Origin: Nitrospira sp. | GTDB taxonomy: Bacteria > Nitrospirota > Thermodesulfovibrionia > Thermodesulfovibrionales > SM23-35 | DNA length: 17,010 bases | Reading direction: 5' to 3' | Assembly (NCBI GenBank): GCA_016873595.1 | Contig: VGWZ01000013.1 | Coordinates: 1 to 17,010 of the forward strand | Shown: positions 6,362 to 15,022 of the stretch, in pieces | Position numbering within the stretch: position 1 is the stretch's first letter | How the letters are laid out: the number at the start of each line of letters is the position of its first letter | Made by a program: the position numbers and the translations under genes | Notes under the pieces: model-generated | The model's database searches: none | Told to the model about the DNA's origin: nothing | What the model saw: only the letters and a program-made list of their open reading frames with translations

Positions 6362-7285
6362 TTAATGATTAGTCTTTTGTTTGAAAAACCATAGCACCCC
6401 ACCTGGCAACCCGGCGACAATCAACAGTAAGCCAAAGACTAAAGACATAGCGAATGCTTCCTCTGCCGTCACACCGACTATGCTGAACAATCCAATTGCA
6501 CCTGTTTCTCGAATACCCCAGCCAGCAAAAGAAATTGGAATGAGAGCGACAAGAAAAACTAATGGCACAAGAAGTACATAGATAGATAGACTCAGGTTCA
6601 CTCCGAGGGCTTTCCCGATGAGAGCATATGCAGCAATACCATTCAAATGCACTACTATAGAAGTCCAGAGTTGCCTGTAGAAAGGTCTCCACTTCCTGAA
6701 TCTCCGTATATCTTGTAAGAGGAGAAACACATAGTGGAAAGAGCGAGGTAAACGTTTACGTATCTGAGATTTACCGCTAAAATAAATAGCAATGATAAGT
6801 CCGATAAAAAAACCCGTGGAGAGCACTCCTGCGGTAATTGTTAATGAATCCTCACCAACAACGGAGTGATAGAAGGGTAATAAAACAAGAGTGCTGAGCA
6901 TTAATATCATGAAACCAGAGATACGGTCAAGTAATGCTCCCCGAATGGCACGGCTTATTCCAAGCCTTTTCCGCAACACCATCACTTTTACCATATCCCC
7001 TCCTAAGCTCGTAGGTAAGACCTGATTGAACCAGAGTCCAATGAAGTGGACACGAATTGAAAGATTTAAAGACACCCTTCTTTTGAGTGTTCTCATTACA
7101 TATACAAAGCGCTGAGCTGCTATAATTTGAGCAATCATGAATACAGCAAGCGCAAGTAGTAGTGGTTCAAGGCGAATTTGATTGATCACCTTCTGCAGGT
7201 CTTCAATAGCAATGGTATTCCAGATGTATGCGAGTATACAAAAGCTAATAAAAGGTTTCCATATCCTGGCTATAAATTTATTCAT
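6362..7285 (-). CDS. Flippase-like integral membrane protein (LPG synthase TM / AglD-like fold)
   Basis: Multi-spanning inner-membrane protein of about 307 residues with the signature of the PF03706 family (UPF0104). NQVLPTSLGGD (94-104 counted from the upper ATG) is followed by a DR-x-SG segment (127-131), then PISFAGWGIRE (257-267) and a C-terminal GLPGG turn. I see roughly seven or eight hydrophobic segments. Relatives include the membrane half of MprF, a lysyl-phosphatidylglycerol flippase, and AglD; members in glycan clusters are suspected to flip or help use polyprenyl-phosphate sugars. No soluble synthetase domain is attached. Two ATGs are possible, 7306 (29-base overlap with the previous gene) and 7285 (8-base overlap, AGCAGG just ahead). 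I use the latter. Its partners, a DPM1-like GT2 and a DUF2304 protein, support the flippase reading, which remains inference. Confidence 0.82.
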   Translation of the reverse strand: MNKFIARIWKPFISFCILAYIWNTIAIEDLQKVINQIRLEPLLLALAVFMIAQIIAAQRFVYVMRTLKRRVSLNLSIRVHFIGLWFNQVLPTSLGGDMVKVMVLRKRLGISRAIRGALLDRISGFMILMLSTLVLLPFYHSVVGEDSLTITAGVLSTGFFIGLIIAIYFSGKSQIRKRLPRSFHYVFLLLQDIRRFRKWRPFYRQLWTSIVVHLNGIAAYALIGKALGVNLSLSIYVLLVPLVFLVALIPISFAGWGIRETGAIGLFSIVGVTAEEAFAMSLVFGLLLIVAGLPGGVLWFFKQKTNH

Positions 7286-7664
7286 CCTGCTTTTGCTCTG
7301 GAACATTCGCTTTTTTCTTTTGTAATTTTTCTATGAGTAAACTGAATTCTTGTATTAGCAGGATAATCCTGTTATGGTGTTGGTTAATTTTGATGACCAA
7401 TCGATATAAATAAACGAAAACAATAAAGAAAAGCGAGCCGAAAAGAAGTAAAAAAGGAAATTCGACACCTACTATCCGAGCAAGGCTAACTACAAGTTTT
7501 GGGAAAAAAACAAAAATTGAAGGAATAACCGCAACAGATGACAGAAGTATTAAATCATAAAAGTCAATAGAATTCTTTATGGTATTCTTCACAAGCGCAA
7601 CTAAATACACTATCAGAAAAATCGTTACAAAAATAACAGTTTGAATTGTAGGATGATATTCCAT
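7278..7664 (-). CDS. DUF2304-family small membrane protein
   Basis: A 128-residue protein with three hydrophobic segments (about 8-26, 38-56 and 68-92), then a basic, coil-forming tail (LVIKINQHHNRIILLIQEFSLLIEKLQ) and a charged end. The layout matches DUF2304 proteins, including the LARIVGVEFPFLLLF segment before the last span and the coiled tail. These proteins are characteristically encoded next to polyprenyl-phosphate sugar synthase-like GT2 genes, as here, three bases after such a gene. They may anchor or regulate that synthase at the membrane, but no biochemical role is established to my knowledge. It overlaps the following flippase-like gene. Confidence 0.8.
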   Translation of the reverse strand: MEYHPTIQTVIFVTIFLIVYLVALVKNTIKNSIDFYDLILLSSVAVIPSIFVFFPKLVVSLARIVGVEFPFLLLFGSLFFIVFVYLYRLVIKINQHHNRIILLIQEFSLLIEKLQKKKANVPEQKQDE

Positions 7665-7667
7665 AAC

Positions 7668-8387
7668 CTAAATATGTCTGCCCATACGGATAAGAATTAA
7701 ATATCCAATAACACGCACCATGTATGCAAAAATTTTTATCCCCCTGATTGAACTACTTCCTTGCTCTCTCGCACGCATTTGTACTGGCACTTCACGTACA
7801 GTAAGCCCACGTTCTAAAGCAAAGGCTGTCGAAATAGGTTCGGGGAAATCTTGAGGATATTCAGCGCTGAAAAGGCGGATGGCTTTCCGATCCATCAACA
7901 TAAAACCACTCGTGAGATCTGTAATCTTACGACCAAATAACCATTTAAAGGCACTTCTGATTACTCCGATTCCTAAACGGCGTGTCCATGTTGACTGGAA
8001 ATCACCAATCAATAGAAACCTTGAACCAATGATTAAATTTGCCGATGATGTTAAATAGCTTTTTATTAACACATGTATTTGGCTGGGTGGGTGCTGACCA
8101 TCGCCATCTATCCGAATGAAGAGATCATAATCATTTTCCAGTGCATATTTTAAGGCAGTTTGCACAGCGCCACCAATGCCCAGGTTAGCCACCAGTTTCA
8201 CGCAATGAGAAAACTGGCTGGCCACGAAATAGGTATTATCTGATGACCCATCATCGACAACAATTATATCACAATCGGTCTCCTGTTCTTTTATTTCCTG
8301 TAAGATCTTACTAATATTGGCTCCTTCATTGTAGCAGGGTATTGCCAACAAGATACGCGGTATAACATTCATCCTATATGCATCCAC
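7668..8387 (-). CDS. GT2, polyprenyl-phosphate sugar synthase-like (DPM1/GtrB type)
   Basis: This 239-residue GT-A enzyme probably charges a polyprenyl phosphate with a sugar from a nucleotide donor on the cytoplasmic face. Motifs in order are AIPCYNEGANI (15-25), VVDDGSSDNT (43-52), the metal site IDGDGQHPP (93-101), TDLTSGFMLMDRKAI (156-170), and EVPVQMRAREQGSSSI, the C-terminal family signature. It lacks the two C-terminal transmembrane helices of GtrB-type synthases. The adjacent DUF2304 protein may supply membrane contact instead. The start is GTG (8385-8387), with AAAGGA six bases ahead; an ATG five codons inside has a poorer site. Hexose identity is unknown; the name does not imply mannose. 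Confidence 0.88.
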   Translation of the reverse strand: MDAYRMNVIPRILLAIPCYNEGANISKILQEIKEQETDCDIIVVDDGSSDNTYFVASQFSHCVKLVANLGIGGAVQTALKYALENDYDLFIRIDGDGQHPPSQIHVLIKSYLTSSANLIIGSRFLLIGDFQSTWTRRLGIGVIRSAFKWLFGRKITDLTSGFMLMDRKAIRLFSAEYPQDFPEPISTAFALERGLTVREVPVQMRAREQGSSSIRGIKIFAYMVRVIGYLILIRMGRHI

Positions 8388-8424
8388 AAGCTATCCTTTA
8401 TTATTCAACGCTGGTCTTACATTC

Positions 8425-9933
8425 TTATTTCAGTGTTAATAGTCGTTGTATGTAATATTTCAAAACTAGCGAATATATGAACATTATTCTGCGGGGTAAA
8501 TTCTCCATTTTGGTTCGAGGAATTCCCAAAAGGGCACGTATACCCTGAATCCAAATACCAGCTCCTCTTTTAAGCCTCTCAGTAAAAAATATTCTAACGA
8601 GTTCCTTCCGCCTTCTTGATAGTTCATTCCATCCCTCTCGACCTTTTGGGCTGAAGCTTGTCAGCATTGTGGAAGGGGTCATTTTAATACTATTGTGTTT
8701 ATAAAGAAGACTCCCTGCAAAAGGAGCTATTACGAAAACAGCAACTTCATCCAAACCCGAACAGACCATAGCTCTTAAATATTCACAAGAAAGCCGGTGA
8801 TCTTCTGGACTTTCCGAAGGGTGCCCAACTAAAAAGCAGGCTTGGGTATAAATCCCATACTTATGACAAGCCTCTATGAGCCGCAATCCATGAGTGTGAT
8901 CAAAGGATTTCCCCATGGCTTTGACCACATTTGGACTACCGGATTCTGGACTAATCGAGATGTACCTACAACCAGCCTCAGCATAGAGTGGTATTTGATC
9001 TATTTGTATTGTCTCTGCCTTTGTACCACTCACAAAATAAAAGAATATCCCAGCTTTTTGTTCAATCAGCAAACGGCAAATCTCTTCCCATCGGGCACCG
9101 TTAACTGTGGGATTGAGGTCCTCTATCTGAAAATGTCGAACTCCAAAGCGATCTCTTAAGATAATCATTTCTTTTACGACTTCTTCAGGAGCACGACCGC
9201 GCCATTGTCTAAGGTTAGTTTCCGGGACGACACAGAAATCACAAGAGTAAGGACAACCACGGGAGGTTAAAATAGGAAAATATTGTTTCGTCTTAGGGCC
9301 GTGTGAGTAGGGAATTGACCAGTAATTTTTCAGGTTAAATAAATCCCATTCAGGAATAGGATACGTAGGGTTTTTATTGATTTTCCTTTTTATCTTGTAG
9401 TCCTTGGGAAGAACTGGTGTAAGAACATTTTCTGGTATTTTAGCTATATTTTTATTTTTAAGAAACTCTAATATTTCATCCCAATTCCAGTAAACCTCTC
9501 CACACAAGAGTGCATAAACGCCAGATTGAAAGAAATCTTCTGCCACCTGTGGGATAGAATATGCAGTAACCGCATATGAATTTTCTAAAACACATAAAGT
9601 TATATCTGGTCTCAATCCTTTGAGCGTTCTTGCAATTGAGAGAATTTCTCTGTGTGCCATATATGATAGAGCAAAGAGTATAAACATCTCTGCCTTCGCG
9701 ACTGATGGGGTCCCAGTGAAAGATTCAAACGGCTTCCCTTGAAGATAATGGTCATCTACTTCTTCCAGAGTTGTAGGAGAAGATCCGAAGAGATCAATGA
9801 CTGAAATCTCATCGCCACGATCTCGGAGAAAAGCTGATAAAATTGCCAATTCAATAGGCCAATAAGGAACTCCTGAACCAAAGAAATCGCCTTTTTGAAC
9901 TGCAATCCTCGGAGAAATCAAAGTAATTTTCAT
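8425..9933 (-). CDS. B12-binding-domain radical SAM protein
   Basis: A 502-residue protein of the cobalamin-dependent radical SAM layout (BchE/HpnP-like). Residues 1-170 resemble the B12-binding Rossmann domain, with PIELAILSAFLRDRGDEISVID near 26-47, but no DxHxxG histidine motif; this is common in base-off members. The radical SAM core starts at LTSRGCPYSCDFC, with cysteines C227, C231 and C234 in CxxxCxxC spacing to bind the 4Fe-4S cluster. IEDLNPT and ISPESGSP follow as TIM-barrel strands, then a 150-residue C-terminal extension. The expected chemistry is methylation or rearrangement at an unactivated carbon. The substrate is not known; context suggests a sugar or polyprenol-linked intermediate. 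I use the ATG at 9931-9933, two bases after the upstream stop; the longer frame would overlap that gene by 49 bases. Confidence 0.88.
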   Translation of the reverse strand: MKITLISPRIAVQKGDFFGSGVPYWPIELAILSAFLRDRGDEISVIDLFGSSPTTLEEVDDHYLQGKPFESFTGTPSVAKAEMFILFALSYMAHREILSIARTLKGLRPDITLCVLENSYAVTAYSIPQVAEDFFQSGVYALLCGEVYWNWDEILEFLKNKNIAKIPENVLTPVLPKDYKIKRKINKNPTYPIPEWDLFNLKNYWSIPYSHGPKTKQYFPILTSRGCPYSCDFCVVPETNLRQWRGRAPEEVVKEMIILRDRFGVRHFQIEDLNPTVNGARWEEICRLLIEQKAGIFFYFVSGTKAETIQIDQIPLYAEAGCRYISISPESGSPNVVKAMGKSFDHTHGLRLIEACHKYGIYTQACFLVGHPSESPEDHRLSCEYLRAMVCSGLDEVAVFVIAPFAGSLLYKHNSIKMTPSTMLTSFSPKGREGWNELSRRRKELVRIFFTERLKRGAGIWIQGIRALLGIPRTKMENLPRRIMFIYSLVLKYYIQRLLTLK

Positions 9934-9935
9934 GG

Positions 9936-11363
9936 TCAATCCAAAACAGGATAATGTTTCGTCCTTTGTCTTTCCTCTTTCCATGTTCTCACTGAATTAT
10001 TCCCCCTACGATTCATGAACCATCGGGCAGCTCCATAACCTATATCCATGGCATCAAGAGTACCGATATAGTTAAAAGCACCTTGTCTCCCGATCGTGCG
10101 AAAATTTTCTATGAGATCCAACTCATCAAGAATCTTTTCCAAATCAGGTTCAAAACCAGGCCGGAAAACAGGATATGAAGCTGGCAGACGCATCACCTTC
10201 TGGTCAATCACAGAGAAACTTTTATAGCCCATATCATGAAGACCTTTCTTTGCAGCAGCAATTAATTCCTTATCAGTCATTTCATTTAAACGGCGCGTTT
10301 CGTTACTCATAATTTCGCAACAAATTATACTGCCACCCGGAGTCATGTCTAGATCAAAAGACTCCTGCTCACTCAGACGATGAAAAATAATTTCTGGATC
10401 AGGAACAAACACCCATGATTCATCCAATAGGCTAGTTTTATCAATCTTGAGGAAAACAAGGATAAGATCATTAAGCTGAATAATCTTCTTTATGCATTCT
10501 TTAGTGTCTATTGTAATAGCATTACCCATAATTTCTGTGAGCTTTAATAACGGAATTGTAGAAAACAGAAAATCATCTACTTTAACTCTTGCCTCTTTTT
10601 CTTTTCCTGTAACTTTATCCTTATAAATTATTTTACAGACTTTATTATTCTCAACAATTATTTTCTCAATCTTATGGTTAAGAAAATATGTTCCTTGGTT
10701 TTTGGTTTTAAAAACGATAGCCTCCCATATTTTTTGAATACCACCTTTTGGATAGCGGAAATTCAGTGCCTCAAAACTGCTTGAGGATCGGATTTTCAAT
10801 AAGCGACTAATCACTTCTGTTAAAGACGGGGTTTGCACCCTTCCCTTTGACAACTTAACATCCAAATTAGACGGGTATCCCCAGAGCTTCATTGCAATAG
10901 GCTTGAAAAGAGCTTCATACAATTTGCAACCGAGACGATTTACCAGATCATCTTCAAAAGTATTTACTGTTCTACTATAAATCAAATTGTGAATTCGAGC
11001 TTTTCCATAATCGAGCACCATACCTACAAAATTGATCAGTCCATAAACACTTGCAAGTGATAATGGTGACGGGGGATATGGAAGAAAATGTCCTTTCATG
11101 TAAATACTGCTTTTTTTCTCACGGGTTAACCAATCTTCAGACGGCAGAAGGCTTTCCACCCTTGACATCAAATCCTTATCAAGAATAAATATTTTATGAG
11201 GTCCAAGATCATGGAATCCATAATCTTTCCATTGGACTGTTTTGGCAAGGCCTCCTATAGCCCCCTCACGCTCTATGACGACAAAAAAAATATCGGAGTT
11301 TCCCGCAAGACTATGAGCAAGAGCAAGACCCGTAGGTCCACCACCGAGGATATATACCGTCAT
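9936..11363 (-). CDS. FAD-dependent oxidoreductase (amine oxidase / UDP-galactopyranose mutase-like)
   Basis: A 475-residue flavoprotein. The N-terminal dinucleotide fold has ILGGGPTGLALA (G7-x-G9-x-x-G12), E31 at the end of the second strand for the ribose, and IGGLAKT (36-42). The DLGPHKIF segment follows, as in protoporphyrinogen-oxidase-like and UGM-like enzymes, then SSIYMKGHFLPYPPSPL. The C-terminal FAD motif reads IGRQGAFNYIGTLDAMDIGYGAARW. Relatives desaturate, oxidise or isomerise substrates, and members in glycan clusters often lie with methyltransferases and GTs. It is longer than UGM (about 370-390) and lacks its full signature, so I do not call it glf. It starts in an ATGA overlap with the upstream methyltransferase and ends two bases before the radical SAM gene, pointing to a joint modification step. 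Confidence 0.85.
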   Translation of the reverse strand: MTVYILGGGPTGLALAHSLAGNSDIFFVVIEREGAIGGLAKTVQWKDYGFHDLGPHKIFILDKDLMSRVESLLPSEDWLTREKKSSIYMKGHFLPYPPSPLSLASVYGLINFVGMVLDYGKARIHNLIYSRTVNTFEDDLVNRLGCKLYEALFKPIAMKLWGYPSNLDVKLSKGRVQTPSLTEVISRLLKIRSSSSFEALNFRYPKGGIQKIWEAIVFKTKNQGTYFLNHKIEKIIVENNKVCKIIYKDKVTGKEKEARVKVDDFLFSTIPLLKLTEIMGNAITIDTKECIKKIIQLNDLILVFLKIDKTSLLDESWVFVPDPEIIFHRLSEQESFDLDMTPGGSIICCEIMSNETRRLNEMTDKELIAAAKKGLHDMGYKSFSVIDQKVMRLPASYPVFRPGFEPDLEKILDELDLIENFRTIGRQGAFNYIGTLDAMDIGYGAARWFMNRRGNNSVRTWKEERQRTKHYPVLD

Positions 11364-12262
11364 TGTTCCTTTACCCTAGCAAGAGCTGTAGTCTGGCTTG
11401 CGTAATAAGGGATAGGAATCCTTTGAATAAAGCCGGGGGTAATCTTCTTGAGTAATTTGCTCAATGGTATCTTGTAATGAATTGCCATATCTTCAAGATA
11501 ACCGAACTGGAGTGTCTGCCAATATCTCTGAAAATGGAAGATAGTAAACCCGGTACGATTACAAATTTCTCTGATTGTGGCAGGGGAAAAATGATGCAGA
11601 TGTACAGAAAGTATCCACCAGAACCTACGGCCTGCTATCTTCGCTAATCGTGTGCCAATATCAGGGTAATTTATCAACAAAATACCCCCTGATTTGAGGA
11701 GAGGTTTAATTTTTAGAAGTGCCCCTTTCGGATTAGTTAAATGCTCAATGACATCCCACAAACAGACCATGTCAAAAGATGACTGTTTAAAAGAATGGTT
11801 ATCAATCGTCCCCTGCTCAATGGCAAGCCCTCTTTTTTCCCCTTGTTCTACAAGAAAACCTGAAGGTTCTAATCCTACAGCATCATAACCAAATTGTTTA
11901 GCTGCTTCTAAGAATGCTCCTCCAGATGTTCCGATATCAAGGACTTTTGCTCCCTTGCCAGGAATGTTATTTTGAAGAGACAGTAAAGCACGGTAAAAAC
12001 TCCGAACACGCATTGGATATTGACTGTCATGCCCTGACTCTTCAGAAGACATATAACCTTTTAAAATAACATCATCGGAAAATCTTGGATTTTCGTATAT
12101 CATACTACAATCCTGACATCTGACCACTCTTTGTGTTCCTGGAATGCCAGAGGCTGCGCCATAAAGTTTAACCGGTTCCTGAATATTCACCCATGGTTCA
12201 TACAAAACCCTGTAGTCCTTAGAATCGCATACTGGACATAAGATACGTTCCTTAGTTACCAT
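11360..12262 (-). CDS. Class I SAM methyltransferase with N-terminal zinc finger
   Basis: A 300-residue protein. A four-cysteine zinc-binding unit (C9, C12, C49, C52; CPVC and CQDC) precedes a Rossmann methyltransferase domain. SAM motif I is VLDIGTSGGAFLEAA (107-121), the ribose-binding acidic residue is in VGLEPSG, and motif IV is VCLWDVIEHLTNP. The HLHHFSP segment after the domain is typical of Methyltransf_23 proteins in surface-glycan clusters. This zinc-finger architecture recalls sugar C-methyltransferases of the TylC3 type, but it is shorter and lacks their C-terminal domain, so O- or N-methylation is equally open. ATG 12260-12262 has GGAG seven bases upstream. It overlaps the FAD oxidoreductase gene by four bases. 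Confidence 0.87.
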   Translation of the reverse strand: MVTKERILCPVCDSKDYRVLYEPWVNIQEPVKLYGAASGIPGTQRVVRCQDCSMIYENPRFSDDVILKGYMSSEESGHDSQYPMRVRSFYRALLSLQNNIPGKGAKVLDIGTSGGAFLEAAKQFGYDAVGLEPSGFLVEQGEKRGLAIEQGTIDNHSFKQSSFDMVCLWDVIEHLTNPKGALLKIKPLLKSGGILLINYPDIGTRLAKIAGRRFWWILSVHLHHFSPATIREICNRTGFTIFHFQRYWQTLQFGYLEDMAIHYKIPLSKLLKKITPGFIQRIPIPYYASQTTALARVKEQ

Positions 12263-12295
12263 TTTGTAACTCCAATTTATAATTTATTACTCTTG

Positions 12296-14917
12296 TCATT
12301 GCCACCAGTGTATTTTTGCTCCTTCAATTGTTATCATGCCATCTTCACGCCGCCAGGGGCGTACTATAATAAGTACCCTATCAGCATCAGCAGGTCGCAT
12401 CACGCCAAAATTCAGAATACTTAGCTGACCTTTGATAGCCTTCTTAGTGGAGCTTACACTCCTTGATATCTCACGATTTCCATGACGCCAGATTATATCG
12501 GTTAGTATTACCGCACCATCCTGATCTGGTATAAAGTAAATAGAACCTGATAATCTTTTAGCTTCTGCTGGAGGTAAAAATTCACTGTAAATCTGGCTAT
12601 CAAATTGGCCTTGTGCTTTAACCCTGCTCAAACCTAATATATTACCCGCAATACGCCAGTCACCTTTAGTGGTAGCTGTTATTACAGTAGATGACAATTT
12701 TATCTCGGCGATAGATTTCGGCTCAGCAGATAATCTTGTTGAGTATACGGAAAATCCATCTTGGCTACATACTAACATACCTTCTTGCCAGTATTTTTGT
12801 GCAACACCGATATCAGCATAATATCCAGTTTTAAAACTGTCTTTAACAACCCAATAACGGACATTCGCTTTACTCACGAGATTTTCGTAATCTCTCAAGG
12901 TATGCAATCCCATGTTTTTGTCATACCATATATTAAGCTGGAAAGTAAAATTATTAAATGTGTTAAGCTGTTCGTAGCCCACAGCCATAATACTTTCGCC
13001 TGGCTTTATATGCTTATTAACATAAAGATAAACATTTCCAGTTCTTGTCTTAAGGTACTCATCTTTGCTTATTTTTCCTGTATATAGTGACCAACCTATT
13101 CCATCTGGTGAGCCATAATTTAACCTTACACCCCATGCAAAGAGTATTGCCAGTGAAATACTTACCAAAGTAGCCACAAAACCAACTGAAATCCAATTTC
13201 GGTTTTTGCTATTAACTGTAGCCAGCATCTCAGAAAAAGTGATCCCCATAGGTATTGCAATTACAGCCAAACCAGTGCTCCAGTATCGCATATATGGTAT
13301 CTTAATCATATAAGTAAGACCTGCAAGATAAGCCATTCCCACTAGAAATATGGCTACAGATACTTTACCTAATGTTCCCTTGCCTCTATAAAGCGCGTAC
13401 CAGACTACATATATCAGAATCACAGGATAAAAAATAAGAAAAAAAGGACCTGTTCCCCCAGCAGGAAGTTCTCCAAAGTTATTGGTCTGAAAGGTCATAG
13501 ACCACGGCCACAACAGCACATCCATCCAGCCATATGGAAATTTAAAAAGTTTCTGTTGACCAGCTGCAATATTTTCAACAAAATTAGGGACAATATACGG
13601 CGATTTAAAAATACTGTTCAAAAATGGGAAAAATGGATTATCAGTCCAATACCAGACCAATATCAGCCATGGAATTGCAGTCAGAAAAAACCCAGCAATA
13701 GCATAAACAAGTAACATGGGCTTTTGTTTTATCGATGATAGTATCGGTTTCGAGTAGAATAAGGAAAAAATAATCGCCATTGGGATAATCAATACAATTG
13801 CAAAGAATTTTGATATGACTGCAAAACCTAAAAAAAGCCCCGATATTGGTAAATACCCGTCTTGGCCAGTAAAGGTTCGGCGAAAAGTTGCCAGTCCAGC
13901 GAGAAGTAAAGTAGCTGTGGGGAGGTCCTGATAATTTGTTGTTAACCATAACCAGATATATGGCATCGAAATAAAAATAAATCCTGTGCCCAATGCAGTA
14001 GCCTGTTTTCTTGTTATATCATAAACCTCAGCAATTATAATTGCGATAATGGTTATACCCATTAGCCAAGTAAACCACTTGGCACCTAATTCACCGAGAA
14101 ACAAATATCCACCAGCAGATAGCAATTGTAAAGGTGATGCCTGGAGATGAGAGTACCAATAATAATTTGGGGCAAGGACACCATCTCTTACAAGGTTAAT
14201 CATGAAAGGCACATGGTTTCTCATCGCATCGCTGTATGTTTCTGTTGTGCAAGCAGCTATAAAACCAGCGGCTAATACCAACCATAATCCTTCTATGAAC
14301 AACAAAGATGGCCAATTAAGATTATCTACAAAAGCAATGGCTCTATTGGTTATCGTTCTACTGTTTTTCCATAATTCGATACAGCCTATTCCAGCCAGAA
14401 AGATGATAAATGGCAATACAATGGCAGGACGAAACATGCCTGATAAACCAGTGACAAAAAGCCAGAAGTGAATTATGATTATAGATAGCAATAGACCCGC
14501 CCAATATGGGATTGATGACTTAAAGATAATTCTATACAGAAAGACTGCGCCAAACCCCGTCAGAATCATAACACCAAAAAACAGTACTGTTTTAAACCAG
14601 AGGAGACGATCAGCAGAAATGCTTAATAGTAAAACTGTTGCAATCAAAAGCCCTGCAATCAGTATCTTACTAATCGGTTGTTTTGAAATTCTACTGACAA
14701 TAATTCCAACAATATTAAAAAAGATAATGAGAACCGCTAATGAAATAAGTTTACTTATCTCCTTATTGACAAGCCCACCTGAACTACCAAGATTCAATGT
14801 AAGCCAAGGAAGGTTGGTGAGTACATAGAAATACCTGGATAAAACAAATCCACTCCAGAATAAAAAAAGAATACCTAAGCCATAAATTAAAAAATGTTGA
14901 CGACTAAGTAACCGCAT
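12296..14917 (-). CDS. Large GT-C-type membrane glycosyltransferase (PMT/ArnT-like, GT39-related)
   Basis: An 873-residue integral membrane protein with many hydrophobic segments (I estimate 13-15) up to about residue 620, then a soluble tail of about 230 residues. After the TM near 203-222, the loop TETYSDAMRNHVPFMINLVRDG holds acidic residues and a histidine, as in the first extracytoplasmic loop of GT-C enzymes that use polyprenyl-phosphate sugars. GLFLGFAVISKF and WPWSMTF are further loop signatures. The tail contains GDWRIAGNILG, a short beta-rich module of unknown fold. This protein is the natural user of a lipid-phosphate sugar from the downstream DPM1-like GT2. The family call is from topology and loop pattern, not a strong motif; a polymerase-like role cannot be excluded. 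No clear ribosome site precedes the ATG. Confidence 0.75.
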   Translation of the reverse strand: MRLLSRQHFLIYGLGILFLFWSGFVLSRYFYVLTNLPWLTLNLGSSGGLVNKEISKLISLAVLIIFFNIVGIIVSRISKQPISKILIAGLLIATVLLLSISADRLLWFKTVLFFGVMILTGFGAVFLYRIIFKSSIPYWAGLLLSIIIIHFWLFVTGLSGMFRPAIVLPFIIFLAGIGCIELWKNSRTITNRAIAFVDNLNWPSLLFIEGLWLVLAAGFIAACTTETYSDAMRNHVPFMINLVRDGVLAPNYYWYSHLQASPLQLLSAGGYLFLGELGAKWFTWLMGITIIAIIIAEVYDITRKQATALGTGFIFISMPYIWLWLTTNYQDLPTATLLLAGLATFRRTFTGQDGYLPISGLFLGFAVISKFFAIVLIIPMAIIFSLFYSKPILSSIKQKPMLLVYAIAGFFLTAIPWLILVWYWTDNPFFPFLNSIFKSPYIVPNFVENIAAGQQKLFKFPYGWMDVLLWPWSMTFQTNNFGELPAGGTGPFFLIFYPVILIYVVWYALYRGKGTLGKVSVAIFLVGMAYLAGLTYMIKIPYMRYWSTGLAVIAIPMGITFSEMLATVNSKNRNWISVGFVATLVSISLAILFAWGVRLNYGSPDGIGWSLYTGKISKDEYLKTRTGNVYLYVNKHIKPGESIMAVGYEQLNTFNNFTFQLNIWYDKNMGLHTLRDYENLVSKANVRYWVVKDSFKTGYYADIGVAQKYWQEGMLVCSQDGFSVYSTRLSAEPKSIAEIKLSSTVITATTKGDWRIAGNILGLSRVKAQGQFDSQIYSEFLPPAEAKRLSGSIYFIPDQDGAVILTDIIWRHGNREISRSVSSTKKAIKGQLSILNFGVMRPADADRVLIIVRPWRREDGMITIEGAKIHWWQ

Positions 14918-14942
14918 AAAACATCTTAACTAAGATTTCTCC

Positions 14943-14991
14943 CCATCACTTATCATCCCAAAATCTGTGATCTTCAGGAATAAGTGGATGG
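14943..14991. other. Inverted repeat in the gap before the GT-C gene
   Basis: CCATCACTTAT (14943-14953) and ATAAGTGGATGG (14980-14991) pair over 11 bases with one bulged base and a 26-base loop. The repeat lies in the 105-base gap between the methyltransferase stop and the GT-C start, about 26 bases before that ATG. It could form an mRNA stem between the two genes. No T-run follows, so it is not an intrinsic terminator. It could also be chance. Confidence 0.3.
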
Positions 14992-15022
14992 AACTGAATT
15001 AGGTATATAAAAATAACCGCTT

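Noticed and set aside
6369..6692. Cysteine-rich 107-residue frame on the minus strand
   Set aside because: It is a shifted-frame reading of the flippase-like gene, whose own frame has conserved motifs throughout.
9934..9984. Longer start for the radical SAM protein
   Set aside because: It would overlap the FAD oxidoreductase gene by 49 bases and add 17 residues unlike the family's MKITLISP opening.
14475..14828. Plus-strand 117-residue open frame
   Set aside because: It is a shadow of the GT-C membrane gene, with no motif and no ribosome site that I could see.
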